Assembly: GCA_016937575.1 (NCBI GenBank)
Contig: JAFHKN010000002.1
Span: 868,001 to 932,000 of the forward strand
Direction of reading: 5' to 3'
DNA from: Roseomonas aeriglobus
Lineage (GTDB): Bacteria; Pseudomonadota; Alphaproteobacteria; Sphingomonadales; Sphingomonadaceae
DNA: 64,000 nt
The notes beneath the pieces were generated by a model. The model saw nothing but the letters and a program-made list of their open reading frames with translations. It was not told the DNA's origin and made no database searches. Shown here one piece after another: positions 47,150 to 55,642 of the stretch; positions within the stretch are counted from its first letter, which is position 1; the number at the start of each line of letters is the position of its first letter. The translations under genes were made by a program, and so were the position numbers.

Positions 47150-47270
47150 TTTCCTGTCGCCCGGCAAAGTCCGGGGCCCAGCCAGGCCAATCTCGATAGT
47201 TGCTCGATAAACCTGCGGAACCGGGCCCCGGCCTGCGCCGGGGCACGATTACGATTGGGCCGAGCGCTGC
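47150..47270. repeat. Intergenic hairpin repeats between PL11 and GH51 genes
   Basis: GCCCCGGCCTGCGCCGGGGC (47225-47244) is a strong hairpin. GTCCGGGGCCCAGCCAGGCC (about 47169-47188) is a degenerate opposing copy. It is a further repeat family. The rest of the spacer towards PL11 (47008-47110) should contain the PL11 promoter. No gene is seen. Confidence 0.65.
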
Positions 47271-47274
47271 CACC

Positions 47275-48840
47275 TCACCGTAGCGTGAGCACCACGACCG
47301 ATGCCGGCGGCAGGGTCACGTTCAGCGTGCCGCCAGACACGCTTGCGCCGGCGAACGCCGCCGGCTTCACCGCTTCGGGCTGATCGAAGCTGTTGTGCGC
47401 GCCGATCGCGCCGGTCAGGATTTCACCATCCACCGCGGTCGCCGTCACGCCGGTCAGCGTCGTCGATACCGTGACCGGACGGTTCGGATCGACGTTCGTC
47501 AGCGCGACGCGGACCAGGCCATCGGTGCCGCGCGCGGCAGCCGCACTGACGCTCGGCATCACCCACTGGTCCTTGTTGTACCAAGGCGATTTCAGCTCGA
47601 TCGGGATCGCCGCCGCGTCCTGGAAGGGCAGGTACATGCGAAACACGTGATAGGTCGGCGTCAGCACCATCTTCGCGCCGTCGGTCAGGATCATCGCCTG
47701 CAGAACGTTCACCATCTGCGCGATGTTGGTCATCCGGACGCGGTCGGCATAGCGGGTGAAGATGTTGATGTTCATCGCCGCGACGATCGCGTCGCGCATG
47801 CTGTTCTGCTGACGCAGGAAGCCGGGGTTGGTGCCGGGATCGGGGTCGTACCACGTTCCCCATTCGTCGACCGCCAGATTGACCCGCTTCTTCGGGTCAT
47901 ATTTGTCCATCACCGCCGAATGCTTGCGGATCAGTTCGTCCATCGTCAGCGTCTTGCTGAGCGTACGGGCATATTCTTCCTCGTCGAAGCCGACGGCGGG
48001 GCCCTTCTTCGACCAGGACCCGGGGACGGTGTAGTAATGGACACCGATGCCGTCGAACATGCGCGACGCGTCGCGCATCATCACCTCGGTCCAGTTATAA
48101 TCGGCCCCGTTCGCGCCGCTGGCGACCTTGTTGATCCGGACACCCTCGGGCACCTTCACGAAGGTGGAATAGCGGCGCGTCAGGTCGGCGGCATATTCGG
48201 GCCGCATGTTCCCGCCACAGCCCCATAGCTCGTTGCCCAGCCCGAAATAGGCGAGCTTCCACGGCGCCTTGCGGCCGTTCTTCGCGCGCAGATCGGCCAG
48301 CGAGCCAGCGGGGGCGGTCATATATTCGACCCACTCCGCCATCTCCTGCGGCGTGCCGTTGCCCACATTGCCGGAGACATAGGCTTCCGCCCCGATCAGT
48401 TCGGCAAAGTCCATGAATTCATGCGTGCCGAAAGCATTGTCCTCGGTCACGCCGCCCCAGTGGGTGTTGACCTTGACCGGACGCGACTTGCGCGGACCGA
48501 CGCCTTCGCGCCAGTGATATTCGTCGGCGAAGCAGCCGCCCGGCCAGCGGACGACCGGTACCTTCAACGCCTTCAGCGCGGCAATCACGTCGTTGCGATA
48601 ACCGCGGGTGTTGGGGATCTTCGAATCGGGCCCGACCCAGATGCCTTCGTAGATGCCGGTGCCGAGATGTTCGGCGAACTGGCTGAAGATGCGGCGGTCG
48701 ATCTTCGCGCCCGGCGTGTCGGCGCGGACGGTCAGGGTGGCCGTGGGCGCCGGTGCCGCTTGCTGGGCATAAGCCGTGATCGGCCCGGTCATCGCCGCGG
48801 TTGCGGCCAGACTGACGATTAACGTGCGCAAAGCTTTCAT
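47275..48840 (-). CDS. abfA: GH51 alpha-L-arabinofuranosidase, exported
   Basis: This is a 521-residue GH51 enzyme that removes arabinofuranose from arabinan or pectin side chains. A Sec leader (MKALRTLIVSLAATAAMTGPITAYAQ) precedes RRIFSQFAEHLGTGIYEGIW. VVRWPGGCFADEYHWREGVGPR is the family signature. The acid/base Glu is E204 (FGLGNELWG) and the nucleophile E326 (LAVDEWGTW). A C-terminal beta-sandwich closes the protein. Most bacterial GH51 enzymes are cytoplasmic, so the leader is notable. Two FadR-like operator candidates lie about 60-100 bases upstream. Confidence 0.93.
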   Translation of the reverse strand: MKALRTLIVSLAATAAMTGPITAYAQQAAPAPTATLTVRADTPGAKIDRRIFSQFAEHLGTGIYEGIWVGPDSKIPNTRGYRNDVIAALKALKVPVVRWPGGCFADEYHWREGVGPRKSRPVKVNTHWGGVTEDNAFGTHEFMDFAELIGAEAYVSGNVGNGTPQEMAEWVEYMTAPAGSLADLRAKNGRKAPWKLAYFGLGNELWGCGGNMRPEYAADLTRRYSTFVKVPEGVRINKVASGANGADYNWTEVMMRDASRMFDGIGVHYYTVPGSWSKKGPAVGFDEEEYARTLSKTLTMDELIRKHSAVMDKYDPKKRVNLAVDEWGTWYDPDPGTNPGFLRQQNSMRDAIVAAMNINIFTRYADRVRMTNIAQMVNVLQAMILTDGAKMVLTPTYHVFRMYLPFQDAAAIPIELKSPWYNKDQWVMPSVSAAAARGTDGLVRVALTNVDPNRPVTVSTTLTGVTATAVDGEILTGAIGAHNSFDQPEAVKPAAFAGASVSGGTLNVTLPPASVVVLTLR

Positions 48841-48897
48841 GATCCCCTCGACAAAAGGCGTGTTGCCGTAATCGGAAACGACGCCGTTTCCCCGATT

Positions 48898-48939
48898 ATG
48901 TCGGACAAGATCGGAAAGCGAAAGAGATATGTCTGAGTT
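48898..48939. promoter_or_regulatory. Pair of FadR-like operator candidates upstream of GH51
   Basis: ATGTCGGACAA (48898-48908) and ATGTCTGAGTT (48929-48939) lie 31 bases apart, close to three helical turns. The first fits 10 of 11 positions of TNGTNNNACNA. The second shares TGTCTGAGT with the sites at 23871 and, in reverse, 30580. Confidence 0.45.
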
Positions 48940-49785
48940 TTAACGGCACCGTGCGACGCCGAGCGGCTTCGTCCGGATCAGGTCGGGGCGGTCGGCCAGA
49001 ACCCGGTCCGAAATCGGCAGCTTCGCGCCCTTCAGTTCGGCGGCGACGATGTCGGCCATCGCACGCGCGCCGAGTTCGCTGAAATGGGTGTCGTCGGTCA
49101 GGCCGTTGGGGAAACCAGGCGCCTTGTCCGCCGGCGTCAGATGCAGATAGAATTTCTTCGATGCCGCCTCGCCGGTGGTGTCGAGCAGCGCGAGCGAGCG
49201 ACCCTCCAGATCGAGCACCGGCACGCCGGTCGTCGCCACCAGGTCGCGCATCACCCCGCTATAGGCGGCGAAATCCGCCTTGGCCTTGCCGCTTTGAAAG
49301 GACCGGCGGGCAGGGGGCGTGACGAGAACCGGAGTCAGGCCGCGGCCCTTCGCTTCCCAGATCATTCGCAGCAGATTGTCGCGGTACAGGGTCGCGGCGG
49401 GGGCAAAGCGTTCGGGGCGGTTACTGCTCGCATCGTTATGACCGAACTGGATGAGGACGGTGTCGCCGGGGCGCGACTCCGCCATCAGCCTGTCCCAGCG
49501 GCCTTCGGCGATAAAGCTCTTGGTGCTGCGTCCGCCGATCGCGCGATTGACGACCTCGGTGCCGGGCTGCAGCGCACAGGTCAGCATCTGGCCCCAGCCG
49601 GTCTGCGGATAGCGGTCGGCGCCATATGTCATCGCGGTCGAATCGCTTGCGATCAGGATGCGGGTCGCAGGGTACGCCGGCGCCGCCGCCGGCGCGACCG
49701 TCGGGGTCGCCGCCGGGTCGGGCGCGACCTGTGCGGAGGCGGCGGGGGCCGCGACCAGCGCAGCGGCGGTCAGCAGCGCCCTCAT
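48940..49785 (-). CDS. Rhamnogalacturonan acetylesterase-like GDSL hydrolase
   Basis: This is a 281-residue SGNH hydrolase with a Sec leader (MRALLTAAALVAAPAASAQ) and an Ala/Pro linker. Block I is LIASDSTAMTYG (catalytic Ser about 49), followed by NRAIGGRSTKSFIAEGRW, FGHNDAS (block III) and DDTHFSELGA (Asp 232, His 234). This pattern is the rhamnogalacturonan acetylesterase (CE12) type, which removes acetyl groups from the backbone. Its ATG overlaps the stop of the rhamnose dehydrogenase gene (ATGA). Confidence 0.88.
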   Translation of the reverse strand: MRALLTAAALVAAPAASAQVAPDPAATPTVAPAAAPAYPATRILIASDSTAMTYGADRYPQTGWGQMLTCALQPGTEVVNRAIGGRSTKSFIAEGRWDRLMAESRPGDTVLIQFGHNDASSNRPERFAPAATLYRDNLLRMIWEAKGRGLTPVLVTPPARRSFQSGKAKADFAAYSGVMRDLVATTGVPVLDLEGRSLALLDTTGEAASKKFYLHLTPADKAPGFPNGLTDDTHFSELGARAMADIVAAELKGAKLPISDRVLADRPDLIRTKPLGVARCR

Positions 49786-50546
49786 TGCAGGTTCACGAAC
49801 GCGCCGCCGTCGACCAGCAGCGCCGCACCGGTGACGTAGGACGCCATGTCGGATGCCAGGAAGACGATCGGCCCGGCCAGATCCTCGGCCTCGCCCAGCC
49901 GACCCAGCGGAATGCGCGCTTCCATCCGCTCGCGCTTTTCCAGATCGGCCAGATCGTCCTTGTTGATTTCGGTCAGGATCGTGCCCGGCAGCACCGAATT
50001 GCAGCGGATCTTGTGACGCCCGAGCGCGATCGCGGCCGACTGCATCAGCGAATGGAGCCCCGCCTTGGTCGGCGTATAGTGGGTCTGCATCTCGCCACCG
50101 ACGAGCGCCGAGATCGAGGAGACCGCGACGATCGCGCCGCCGTGACCCTGCTTGACCATCTGGTTGGCCGCGGCCTGGCACATGAAATAGCCGCCGAGCA
50201 GATTGACGTTCACCGTGCGCTGGACCGTCTCGACCGGCATGTCGAGGAAGCTGTGGAACGGGCAGATGCCGGCGTTCGACACCATCACGTCGACCTTGCC
50301 GAATGCCTCCACGGCCTTGGCGATGAATTCGCCGGCGACCGCCGGGTCGGCGACGTCGCCCTGGACGGCCAGGCCGCGCTGGCCCGTCGCCTCGATCTCG
50401 GCGATGCAGGATTTGGCCTCGGCACTGCTGCTGCGATAGTTGATCGCGACGTCCGCACCCGCCTTCGCCGCCCCGATCGCCGCGGCGCGTCCGATGCCGG
50501 TCGATCCGCCGGTCACCAATACCGTCTTGCCCTGCAACAGCTTCAC
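49782..50546 (-). CDS. SDR-family L-rhamnose 1-dehydrogenase
   Basis: This is a 254-residue short-chain dehydrogenase. It carries the TGGSTGIG cofactor loop (about residues 12-19), NAGICPF, the Ser in VSSISALVG and the YTPTK active-site pair. It resembles the Sphingomonas L-rhamnose 1-dehydrogenase (LRA1) that makes L-rhamnono-lactone. GTG at 50546 is chosen because AGGAGA lies nearby; a longer reading starts at 50567. It is flanked by the IclR gene and the acetylesterase on the same strand, and by the rest of the rhamnose pathway beyond the divergent promoter. Confidence 0.85.
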   Translation of the reverse strand: MKLLQGKTVLVTGGSTGIGRAAAIGAAKAGADVAINYRSSSAEAKSCIAEIEATGQRGLAVQGDVADPAVAGEFIAKAVEAFGKVDVMVSNAGICPFHSFLDMPVETVQRTVNVNLLGGYFMCQAAANQMVKQGHGGAIVAVSSISALVGGEMQTHYTPTKAGLHSLMQSAAIALGRHKIRCNSVLPGTILTEINKDDLADLEKRERMEARIPLGRLGEAEDLAGPIVFLASDMASYVTGAALLVDGGAFVNLQ

Positions 50547-50605
50547 GTCACTCTCCTGAAAGCGCAAAAATTACGAGGAGGGGATGACCGTCCCCAAACT
50601 CGACT

Positions 50606-51427
50606 TCACCGTCGCCCGCGCGCGGGCTTCGCGCCGGGCGTCCAGCCCAGGTCGCGGCTGATCGCATCGGCGGTGGCGCGCACGTCGTCGCTCATCGTCG
50701 TCATGCGATCGTCGTCCATATATTGTGCCGCACTCGACACGCTGATCGCGGCGACGATCTTGCCCGACACGTCGCGGATCGGCGCCGCGACACAGCGGAT
50801 CATGTCTTCGTTTTCCTCGAGGTCATAGGCATGACCCGCGTCGGCATAGCCCCGCATCCGATCGAACCAGATCGTGCGGTCGGCCTTGCACACGCCGGCC
50901 GCCTGTTCGCCCTCGAACACGCGGGTCCATTCGGCCTCGGGCGCATCGATCAGCAGCGCCTTGCCCAGCCCGGTTGACGTGAGCGGATGGCGGTCGCCGA
51001 TCCGGCTGGAGATGTCGATGCGGCGGCGGCCGGGGATCTTGTCGAGGTACAGCGCCTGGTCGCTGTCGAGCCGCCCGAGATGCACCGTATCCTCGGTCTG
51101 CGCGGCCAACTCCTCGATCCGCGGGCGCGCGATCTGGACGATGTCGGCCTGGCTCTGCGCCAGGAATCCCAGCTGGATCAGCTTCGGACCCAGTTGATAG
51201 CCGTCCCGCGGCAAATGGGTCAGGAATCCGCGGTTGATCAGCGCGTTGGCCAGGCGGTGCGTCGTCGAGCGCGTCAGCTCCATCCGTGCCGACAGCTCGG
51301 CCAGCTTCACCGGCCCGTCGATCACCTTGTCGAGCATGTCGAGGCCACGCAACAGCGTCTGGCTGCCGGCGACGGCCGGTGCGCCGGGGGCCTTCTCCAC
51401 TTTGTCGTTTGACGTGTTGCTTCCCAT
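50606..51427 (-). CDS. IclR-family regulator of the rhamnose genes
   Basis: This is a 273-residue regulator. The N-terminal winged helix (QTLLRGLDMLDKVIDG, LAELSARMELTRSTTHRLANALINRGFL) is followed by the IclR effector domain (QADIVQIARPRIEELAAQTEDTVHLG, LTSTGLGKALL, IRCVAAPIRDVSGKIVAAISVS). ATG at 51427 (MGSNTSND) is chosen; a 57-codon upstream extension runs into the divergent promoter and is implausible. It sits between the two halves of the rhamnose pathway and likely controls both. Confidence 0.9.
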   Translation of the reverse strand: MGSNTSNDKVEKAPGAPAVAGSQTLLRGLDMLDKVIDGPVKLAELSARMELTRSTTHRLANALINRGFLTHLPRDGYQLGPKLIQLGFLAQSQADIVQIARPRIEELAAQTEDTVHLGRLDSDQALYLDKIPGRRRIDISSRIGDRHPLTSTGLGKALLIDAPEAEWTRVFEGEQAAGVCKADRTIWFDRMRGYADAGHAYDLEENEDMIRCVAAPIRDVSGKIVAAISVSSAAQYMDDDRMTTMSDDVRATADAISRDLGWTPGAKPARGRR

Positions 51428-51539
51428 CTCGTAATATCCTATCCCATAAATTGAGAAAGTAAACAGGCGGAGGGGATGTCGGACGATGCGGCCTTCGGGC
51501 TTCAGGCGTCGCTCTTCCCCAAATGTCAGAGCCAAAGTG

Positions 51540-51556
51540 GTATCATATATTGGTAC
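51540..51556. promoter_or_regulatory. Candidate IclR operator upstream of rhamnonate dehydratase
   Basis: GTATCATATATTGGTAC is an imperfect 17-base dyad (GTANCA...TGNTAC) and also contains a TGGTA direct repeat starting at 51538. It lies in the divergent promoter between the IclR gene and the dehydratase gene, 44 bases before the assigned dehydratase start. The surrounding sequence is clearly AT-richer. Confidence 0.4.
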
Positions 51557-51600
51557 GACGCAAGCTCGAAATTTCACATCGTCGCACATCGTGCGCATAT

Positions 51601-52812
51601 ATGGACGGAGCGGGTTCGGTGGGTTCAGGGGGTCTGTCGAAGATCAAGCATGTCCGCGCCTATACGGTGCGTGGCGGCGGCGCGGATTATCACGATCAGG
51701 GCGAGGGGCACTGGATCGACAATCACATCGCCACGCCGATGAGCCGCTATCCCGAATATCGCCAGTCACGGCAGAGCTTTGGCATCAACGTGCTCGGCAC
51801 CTTGGTCGTGGAGATCGAGGCCGAGGACGGCACGATCGGCTTCGCGGTGACGACCGGCGGCGAGCCCGCCTGCTACATCGTCGAGAAGCACCTCGCGCGG
51901 TTCCTCGAAGGTCGCAGCCCGACCGAATATGAGAAGATCTGGGACCAGATGTACTTCTCGACCCAATATTACGGTCGCAAGGGCCTGGTCGTGAACGCCC
52001 TGTCGGGGGTCGACCTCGCGCTCTGGGATCTGCTCGGCAAGCTGCGCGGCGAGCCCGTCTATCACATGCTGGGCGGCGCGGTGCGCGACGAACTTCAGTT
52101 CTATGCGACCGGCGCGCGTCCCGACATCGCCAAGGAGCTGGGCTTCATCGGCGGCAAGATGCCGCTCCACCACGGTCCCGCCGAGGGGATCGAGGGCCTC
52201 AAGAAGAACATCGCCGAGCTGGCCGACATGCGCGCCAAGTGCGGCCCGGACTTCTGGCTGATGTGGGACTGCTGGATGGCGCTCGACGTCGACTATGCGA
52301 CCCGCCTCGCCATCGCCGCGCACGAGCACGGCCTGAAGTGGATCGAGGAAGCGATCAGCCCCGACGACTATTGGGGCTATGCCGAGCTGAAGCGCAACGT
52401 GCCCAAGGGCATGCTGGTCACGACCGGCGAGCATGAAGCGACCCGCTGGGGCTTCCGCATGCTGCTCGAGATGGATTGCTGCGACATCATCCAGCCCGAC
52501 GTGGGCTGGTGCGGCGGCGTGACCGAACTGCTGAAGATCTCGGCGCTTGCCGACGCGCGCGGCAAGATGGTCGTGCCGCATGGCTCGAGCGTCTACAGCT
52601 ATCATTTCGTCATCACGCGGCACAATTCGCCGTTCGCCGAATATCTGATGATGCACCCCGGCCCGACCGAAGTCGTGCCGATGTTCCATCCGCAGCTGAT
52701 CGGCGAGCCGGTGCCCCAGAACGGACGCCTGCGCGCGTCCGCCCTCGACAATCCCGGCTTCGGCGTCGAGCTCAATCGCGCGCTCGACATGCACCGCCCC
52801 TACACCCACTGA
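51601..52812 (+). CDS. rhmD: L-rhamnonate dehydratase (enolase superfamily)
   Basis: This is a 403-residue enolase-superfamily enzyme converting L-rhamnonate to 2-keto-3-deoxy-L-rhamnonate. [20 protein letters not shown] at the start and [28 protein letters not shown] are specific to the RhmD group. [13 protein letters not shown] holds a metal Asp, [14 protein letters not shown] a metal Glu, [10 protein letters not shown] the third, and [13 protein letters not shown] the catalytic His. The ATG at 51601 is the best ATG but has no clear ribosome-binding site; GTG at 51619 is an alternative. It opens the operon with the hydrolase and SDR genes. Confidence 0.93.
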   Translation: MDGAGSVGSGGLSKIKHVRAYTVRGGGADYHDQGEGHWIDNHIATPMSRYPEYRQSRQSFGINVLGTLVVEIEAEDGTIGFAVTTGGEPACYIVEKHLARFLEGRSPTEYEKIWDQMYFSTQYYGRKGLVVNALSGVDLALWDLLGKLRGEPVYHMLGGAVRDELQFYATGARPDIAKELGFIGGKMPLHHGPAEGIEGLKKNIAELADMRAKCGPDFWLMWDCWMALDVDYATRLAIAAHEHGLKWIEEAISPDDYWGYAELKRNVPKGMLVTTGEHEATRWGFRMLLEMDCCDIIQPDVGWCGGVTELLKISALADARGKMVVPHGSSVYSYHFVITRHNSPFAEYLMMHPGPTEVVPMFHPQLIGEPVPQNGRLRASALDNPGFGVELNRALDMHRPYTH

Positions 52813-52822
52813 GGACAATCCG

Positions 52823-53680
52823 ATGAAGCTCTGCCGCTACGGTAATCCGGGCGAGGAACGCCCCGGCGTGATCGACGCCGATGGCAACATCCGCGACCTG
52901 CACGCCTATATCGCCGACGTCGACGCGCGCGCGCTCAGCCCCCAGACGCTCAGCGATCTGTCGACGATCGACCCGGCGACGCTGCCGCTGGTACAGGGCA
53001 GTCCGCGCTACGGCCCGTGCGTCGCCGGCACCCGCCAGTTCATCGCGATCGGCCTGAATTACGTCGACCACGCGCATGAATCGAACCTGCCGATTCCGGA
53101 AGAGCCGGTGGTATTCAACAAATGGGTCAGCTGCATCCAGGGTCCGAACGACCAGGTCCGCATCCCCAAGGATTCGAAGAAGACTGACTGGGAAGTCGAA
53201 CTGGGCATCGTCATCGGGACGGAAGCGCACAACGTGTCCGAAGCCGACGCGCTCGACCACGTTGCCGGCTATTGCGTCGTCAACGACGTGTCCGAACGCC
53301 ACTGGCAGACCGAACGCGGCATGACCTGGGACAAGGGCAAGGGCTTCCCGACCTTCGGACCCGTAGGCCCGTGGATGGTGACCAAGGACGAGGTGGGCGA
53401 CGTCCAGAACCTCGGCATGTGGTTGTCGGTCAACGGCAAGAAGGTCCAGGACGGCAACACCAAGACGATGATCTTCGACGTGAAGCAGATCGTCAGCTAC
53501 CTCTCGCAGATCATGACGCTGCTGCCCGGCGACATCATCACCACCGGCACCCCGCCGGGGGTGGGGCTGGGGCAGAAGCCGGAGCCCTGGTATCTGAAGG
53601 CCGGCGACGTCGTCGAACTCGGCATCGAGAAGCTGGGCCAGCAGCGCCAGGACTTCGTCGCGTGGGACGCGGGCAAGTGA
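52823..53680 (+). CDS. 2,4-diketo-3-deoxy-L-rhamnonate hydrolase (FAH family)
   Basis: This is a 285-residue fumarylacetoacetate hydrolase-fold enzyme. IGLNYVDHAHESNLPIPEEPVVFNKW is the family start of the catalytic domain. DWEVELGIVIG carries the E-x-E metal ligands, NDVSERHWQTERG follows, and GDIITTGTPPGVGLGQKP is the last signature. In the Sphingomonas rhamnose pathway this enzyme (LRA6) yields pyruvate and L-lactate. It lies ten bases after the dehydratase gene and overlaps the next gene by four bases (GTGA). Confidence 0.9.
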   Translation: MKLCRYGNPGEERPGVIDADGNIRDLHAYIADVDARALSPQTLSDLSTIDPATLPLVQGSPRYGPCVAGTRQFIAIGLNYVDHAHESNLPIPEEPVVFNKWVSCIQGPNDQVRIPKDSKKTDWEVELGIVIGTEAHNVSEADALDHVAGYCVVNDVSERHWQTERGMTWDKGKGFPTFGPVGPWMVTKDEVGDVQNLGMWLSVNGKKVQDGNTKTMIFDVKQIVSYLSQIMTLLPGDIITTGTPPGVGLGQKPEPWYLKAGDVVELGIEKLGQQRQDFVAWDAGK

Positions 53681-54420
53681 CCGTCTTCGCGGGACGCTTT
53701 GCCGGCCGCAGCGCCGTCATCACCGGCGGTGCGTCGGGACTGGGCTTCGCGGTCGCCGAGCGCATCATTGCCGAGGGCGGACGCGTGTCGCTGTGGGACA
53801 TGAACGGCAACCTCGCCGACGCGCGCGAGAAGCTGGGCTGTCACGGTGTCAACGTCGATGTATCGGATGCCGATGCGGTCGCCGCCGCGGCAGACGAGAG
53901 CATCGCCGCGCTCGGCAAGGTCGACGTGCTGATGTGCTCGGCCGGGATCACCGGCGCGACCGTGCCGGTGCATGAATTCCCGATCGACAGCTGGCTGAAG
54001 GTCGTGAACGTCAACCTGAACGGCCTGTTCTACTGCAACCGCGCGCTCGTGCCGCACATGCTGGCGAACGGCTATGGCCGCATCGTCAACGTGTCGTCGG
54101 TGGCGGGCAAGGAAGGCAACCCCAACGCGTCCGTCTATTCGGCGACCAAGGCGGGCGTCATCGGCTTCACCAAGAGCCTCGGCAAGGAACTGGCTGGCAA
54201 GGGCGTCATCGCCAACGCGCTGACCCCGGCGACCTTCGAAAGCCCGATCCTCGCCCAGCTGCCGCCCAGCCAGGTCGAATATATGCGCTCCAAGATCCCC
54301 ATGGGTCGCCTGGGCGAAGTCCATGAAAGCGCCGCCATGGCCTGTTTCATGGCGAGCGAGGAATGCAGCTTCACGACCGCCAGCACCTTCGACACGTCGG
54401 GTGGCCGGACGACATATTAA
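53677..54420 (+). CDS. SDR-family 2-keto-3-deoxy-L-rhamnonate 4-dehydrogenase
   Basis: This is a 247-residue short-chain dehydrogenase. It carries TGGASGLG for the cofactor, CSAGITG, NVSSVAGKEGNPNASVYSATKAG with the Ser-Tyr-Lys set, and a C-terminus ending in the SGGRTTY tail. It is the expected LRA5 step that precedes the FAH hydrolase. The start is GTG overlapping the previous stop. The operon continues to the lactonase gene after a 170-base repeat-filled spacer. Confidence 0.88.
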   Translation: MTVFAGRFAGRSAVITGGASGLGFAVAERIIAEGGRVSLWDMNGNLADAREKLGCHGVNVDVSDADAVAAAADESIAALGKVDVLMCSAGITGATVPVHEFPIDSWLKVVNVNLNGLFYCNRALVPHMLANGYGRIVNVSSVAGKEGNPNASVYSATKAGVIGFTKSLGKELAGKGVIANALTPATFESPILAQLPPSQVEYMRSKIPMGRLGEVHESAAMACFMASEECSFTTASTFDTSGGRTTY

Positions 54421-54428
54421 CGACCTCA

Positions 54429-54564
54429 TCGTCATCCCCGCAAAGGGGCACCCCGCAAAGTACTACTTTGCGGGGACCCCGAAGGCGGGGATCAATTCTG
54501 GCTGAACCTCGTGAGACACACCGGCTTCAGCGACGATTGATCCCCGCCTCCGCGGGGATGACGA
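54429..54564. repeat. Nested inverted repeats inside the rhamnose operon
   Basis: The outer arms are TCGTCATCCCCGC (54429-54441) and GCGGGGATGACGA (54552-54564). Inside, CCCCGCAAAGT (54451-54461) and ACTTTGCGGGG (54465-54475) form an 11-bp perfect hairpin with a 3-base loop, and GGCGGGGATCAA/TTGATCCCCGCC form another pair. It sits between the 4-dehydrogenase and lactonase genes and may modulate expression of the latter. Confidence 0.8.
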
Positions 54565-54589
54565 AGGCCAGGGGAGGGGGGAACACAGA

Positions 54590-55498
54590 ATGCCGAGCGA
54601 TCTGCCCTTCATCGATGCCCATGTGCATCTGTGGGACCTCACCCACATCCGTTATCCCTGGCTGACCCCGCCCTTTGCCGACGACGGCCCCAACGGCAGC
54701 GTCGAGCCGATCGCTCGCGATTACCTGCTCGACGACTATCTGGCCGATGCGCAAGGTTGGGACGTTCGCGGCATCGTCCATGTCGATGCCGGTGCCGACG
54801 CGCAGGACGCACTCAGGGAAACCGACTGGTTGCAGGGCCTGGCCGACACGCGCGGCATGCCGAACGCGATCGTCGCCTTTGCCGACCTGGCCGCGCCCGA
54901 TGTCGAGCCGCTGCTCGCCGCCCATGCCGCGCGCGCCAACGTCCGCGGCATCCGCCACATCGTCAACTGGCATGCCGACCCCAGGCGTACCTATTCCCCG
55001 CGCGACGTGACGCGGGACGAGGCCTGGGCGCGCGGCTTTGCGCTGCTCGGCAAATATGGGCTGAGCTTCGACCTCCAGGCCTATCCGGGCCAGTTTCCGC
55101 ATCTGGCCGAACTCGTCGCGCGCCACCCCGAAACGCAGGTCATCGTCAACCACACCGGCATGGCCGTGCCCGGCGAATGGGACATATGGCGCACCGGCAT
55201 GCGCGCGCTCGGGCGCCTGCCCAACGTCGCGGTCAAGCTGTCGGGAATGGGCTTCACCCATCGCCCCTGGGCGATCGATCAGGCCCGCGCCTATGTGCTC
55301 GAAGCGATCGAGATCTTCGGCACCGACCGCGCCGCCTTCGCCAGCGACTTTCCCACCGACAAGCTGTTCGGCAGCTTCGCCGATCACCTTGACGCCTATG
55401 CCGAGATCACCGCCGCATTCACGCCGGCGGAGCGGCGGGCCTTGTTCGCTGGCACCGCCAACCGCCTGTATCGGTTGGGTATTGATCTGGATCGGTAA
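54590..55498 (+). CDS. Amidohydrolase-family L-rhamnono-lactonase
   Basis: This is a 302-residue metal-dependent TIM-barrel hydrolase. FIDAHVHLWDL opens the barrel with two His ligands. GIRHIVNWHADP, VIVNHTGMAVPG and FASDFPTD carry the remaining active-site residues. It resembles LRA2-type lactonases hydrolysing L-rhamnono-lactone to rhamnonate, supplying the dehydratase. GGGGAGGGGGG lies just upstream. With the SDR at 49.8 kb, rhmD, the second SDR and the FAH enzyme, all steps from rhamnose to pyruvate and lactate are covered. Confidence 0.87.
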   Translation: MPSDLPFIDAHVHLWDLTHIRYPWLTPPFADDGPNGSVEPIARDYLLDDYLADAQGWDVRGIVHVDAGADAQDALRETDWLQGLADTRGMPNAIVAFADLAAPDVEPLLAAHAARANVRGIRHIVNWHADPRRTYSPRDVTRDEAWARGFALLGKYGLSFDLQAYPGQFPHLAELVARHPETQVIVNHTGMAVPGEWDIWRTGMRALGRLPNVAVKLSGMGFTHRPWAIDQARAYVLEAIEIFGTDRAAFASDFPTDKLFGSFADHLDAYAEITAAFTPAERRALFAGTANRLYRLGIDLDR

Positions 55499-55533
55499 GA
55501 GCGTGCCACCCGCACGCTGGCAACCGCTTGCAT

Positions 55534-55544
55534 TTGTCTGACTA
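55534..55544. promoter_or_regulatory. FadR-type operator candidate upstream of the TonB receptor
   Basis: TTGTCTGACTA matches TNGTNNNACNA at every fixed position. It lies 99 bases before the receptor start, and the sequence between is AT-rich for this genome (ACAGATATCTCAATAGATG), as expected for a promoter. Confidence 0.5.
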
Positions 55545-55642
55545 AACAGATATCTCAATAGATGTTAATCGTTCCTATTATGTGGGACGAGAATTGACCG
55601 GCGACAACAGCCGGACGTTCAGGGATTTTTCGGGAGAGGGGC

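Noticed and set aside
51523..51600. 26-codon extension of the rhamnonate dehydratase
   Set aside because: It covers the divergent promoter and the proposed operator and is not part of the family's conserved N-terminus.
54429..54564. Integron attC site or phage attachment site
   Set aside because: The nested palindromes lack the R/L box core and no integrase gene is near. They match the general intergenic repeat family.
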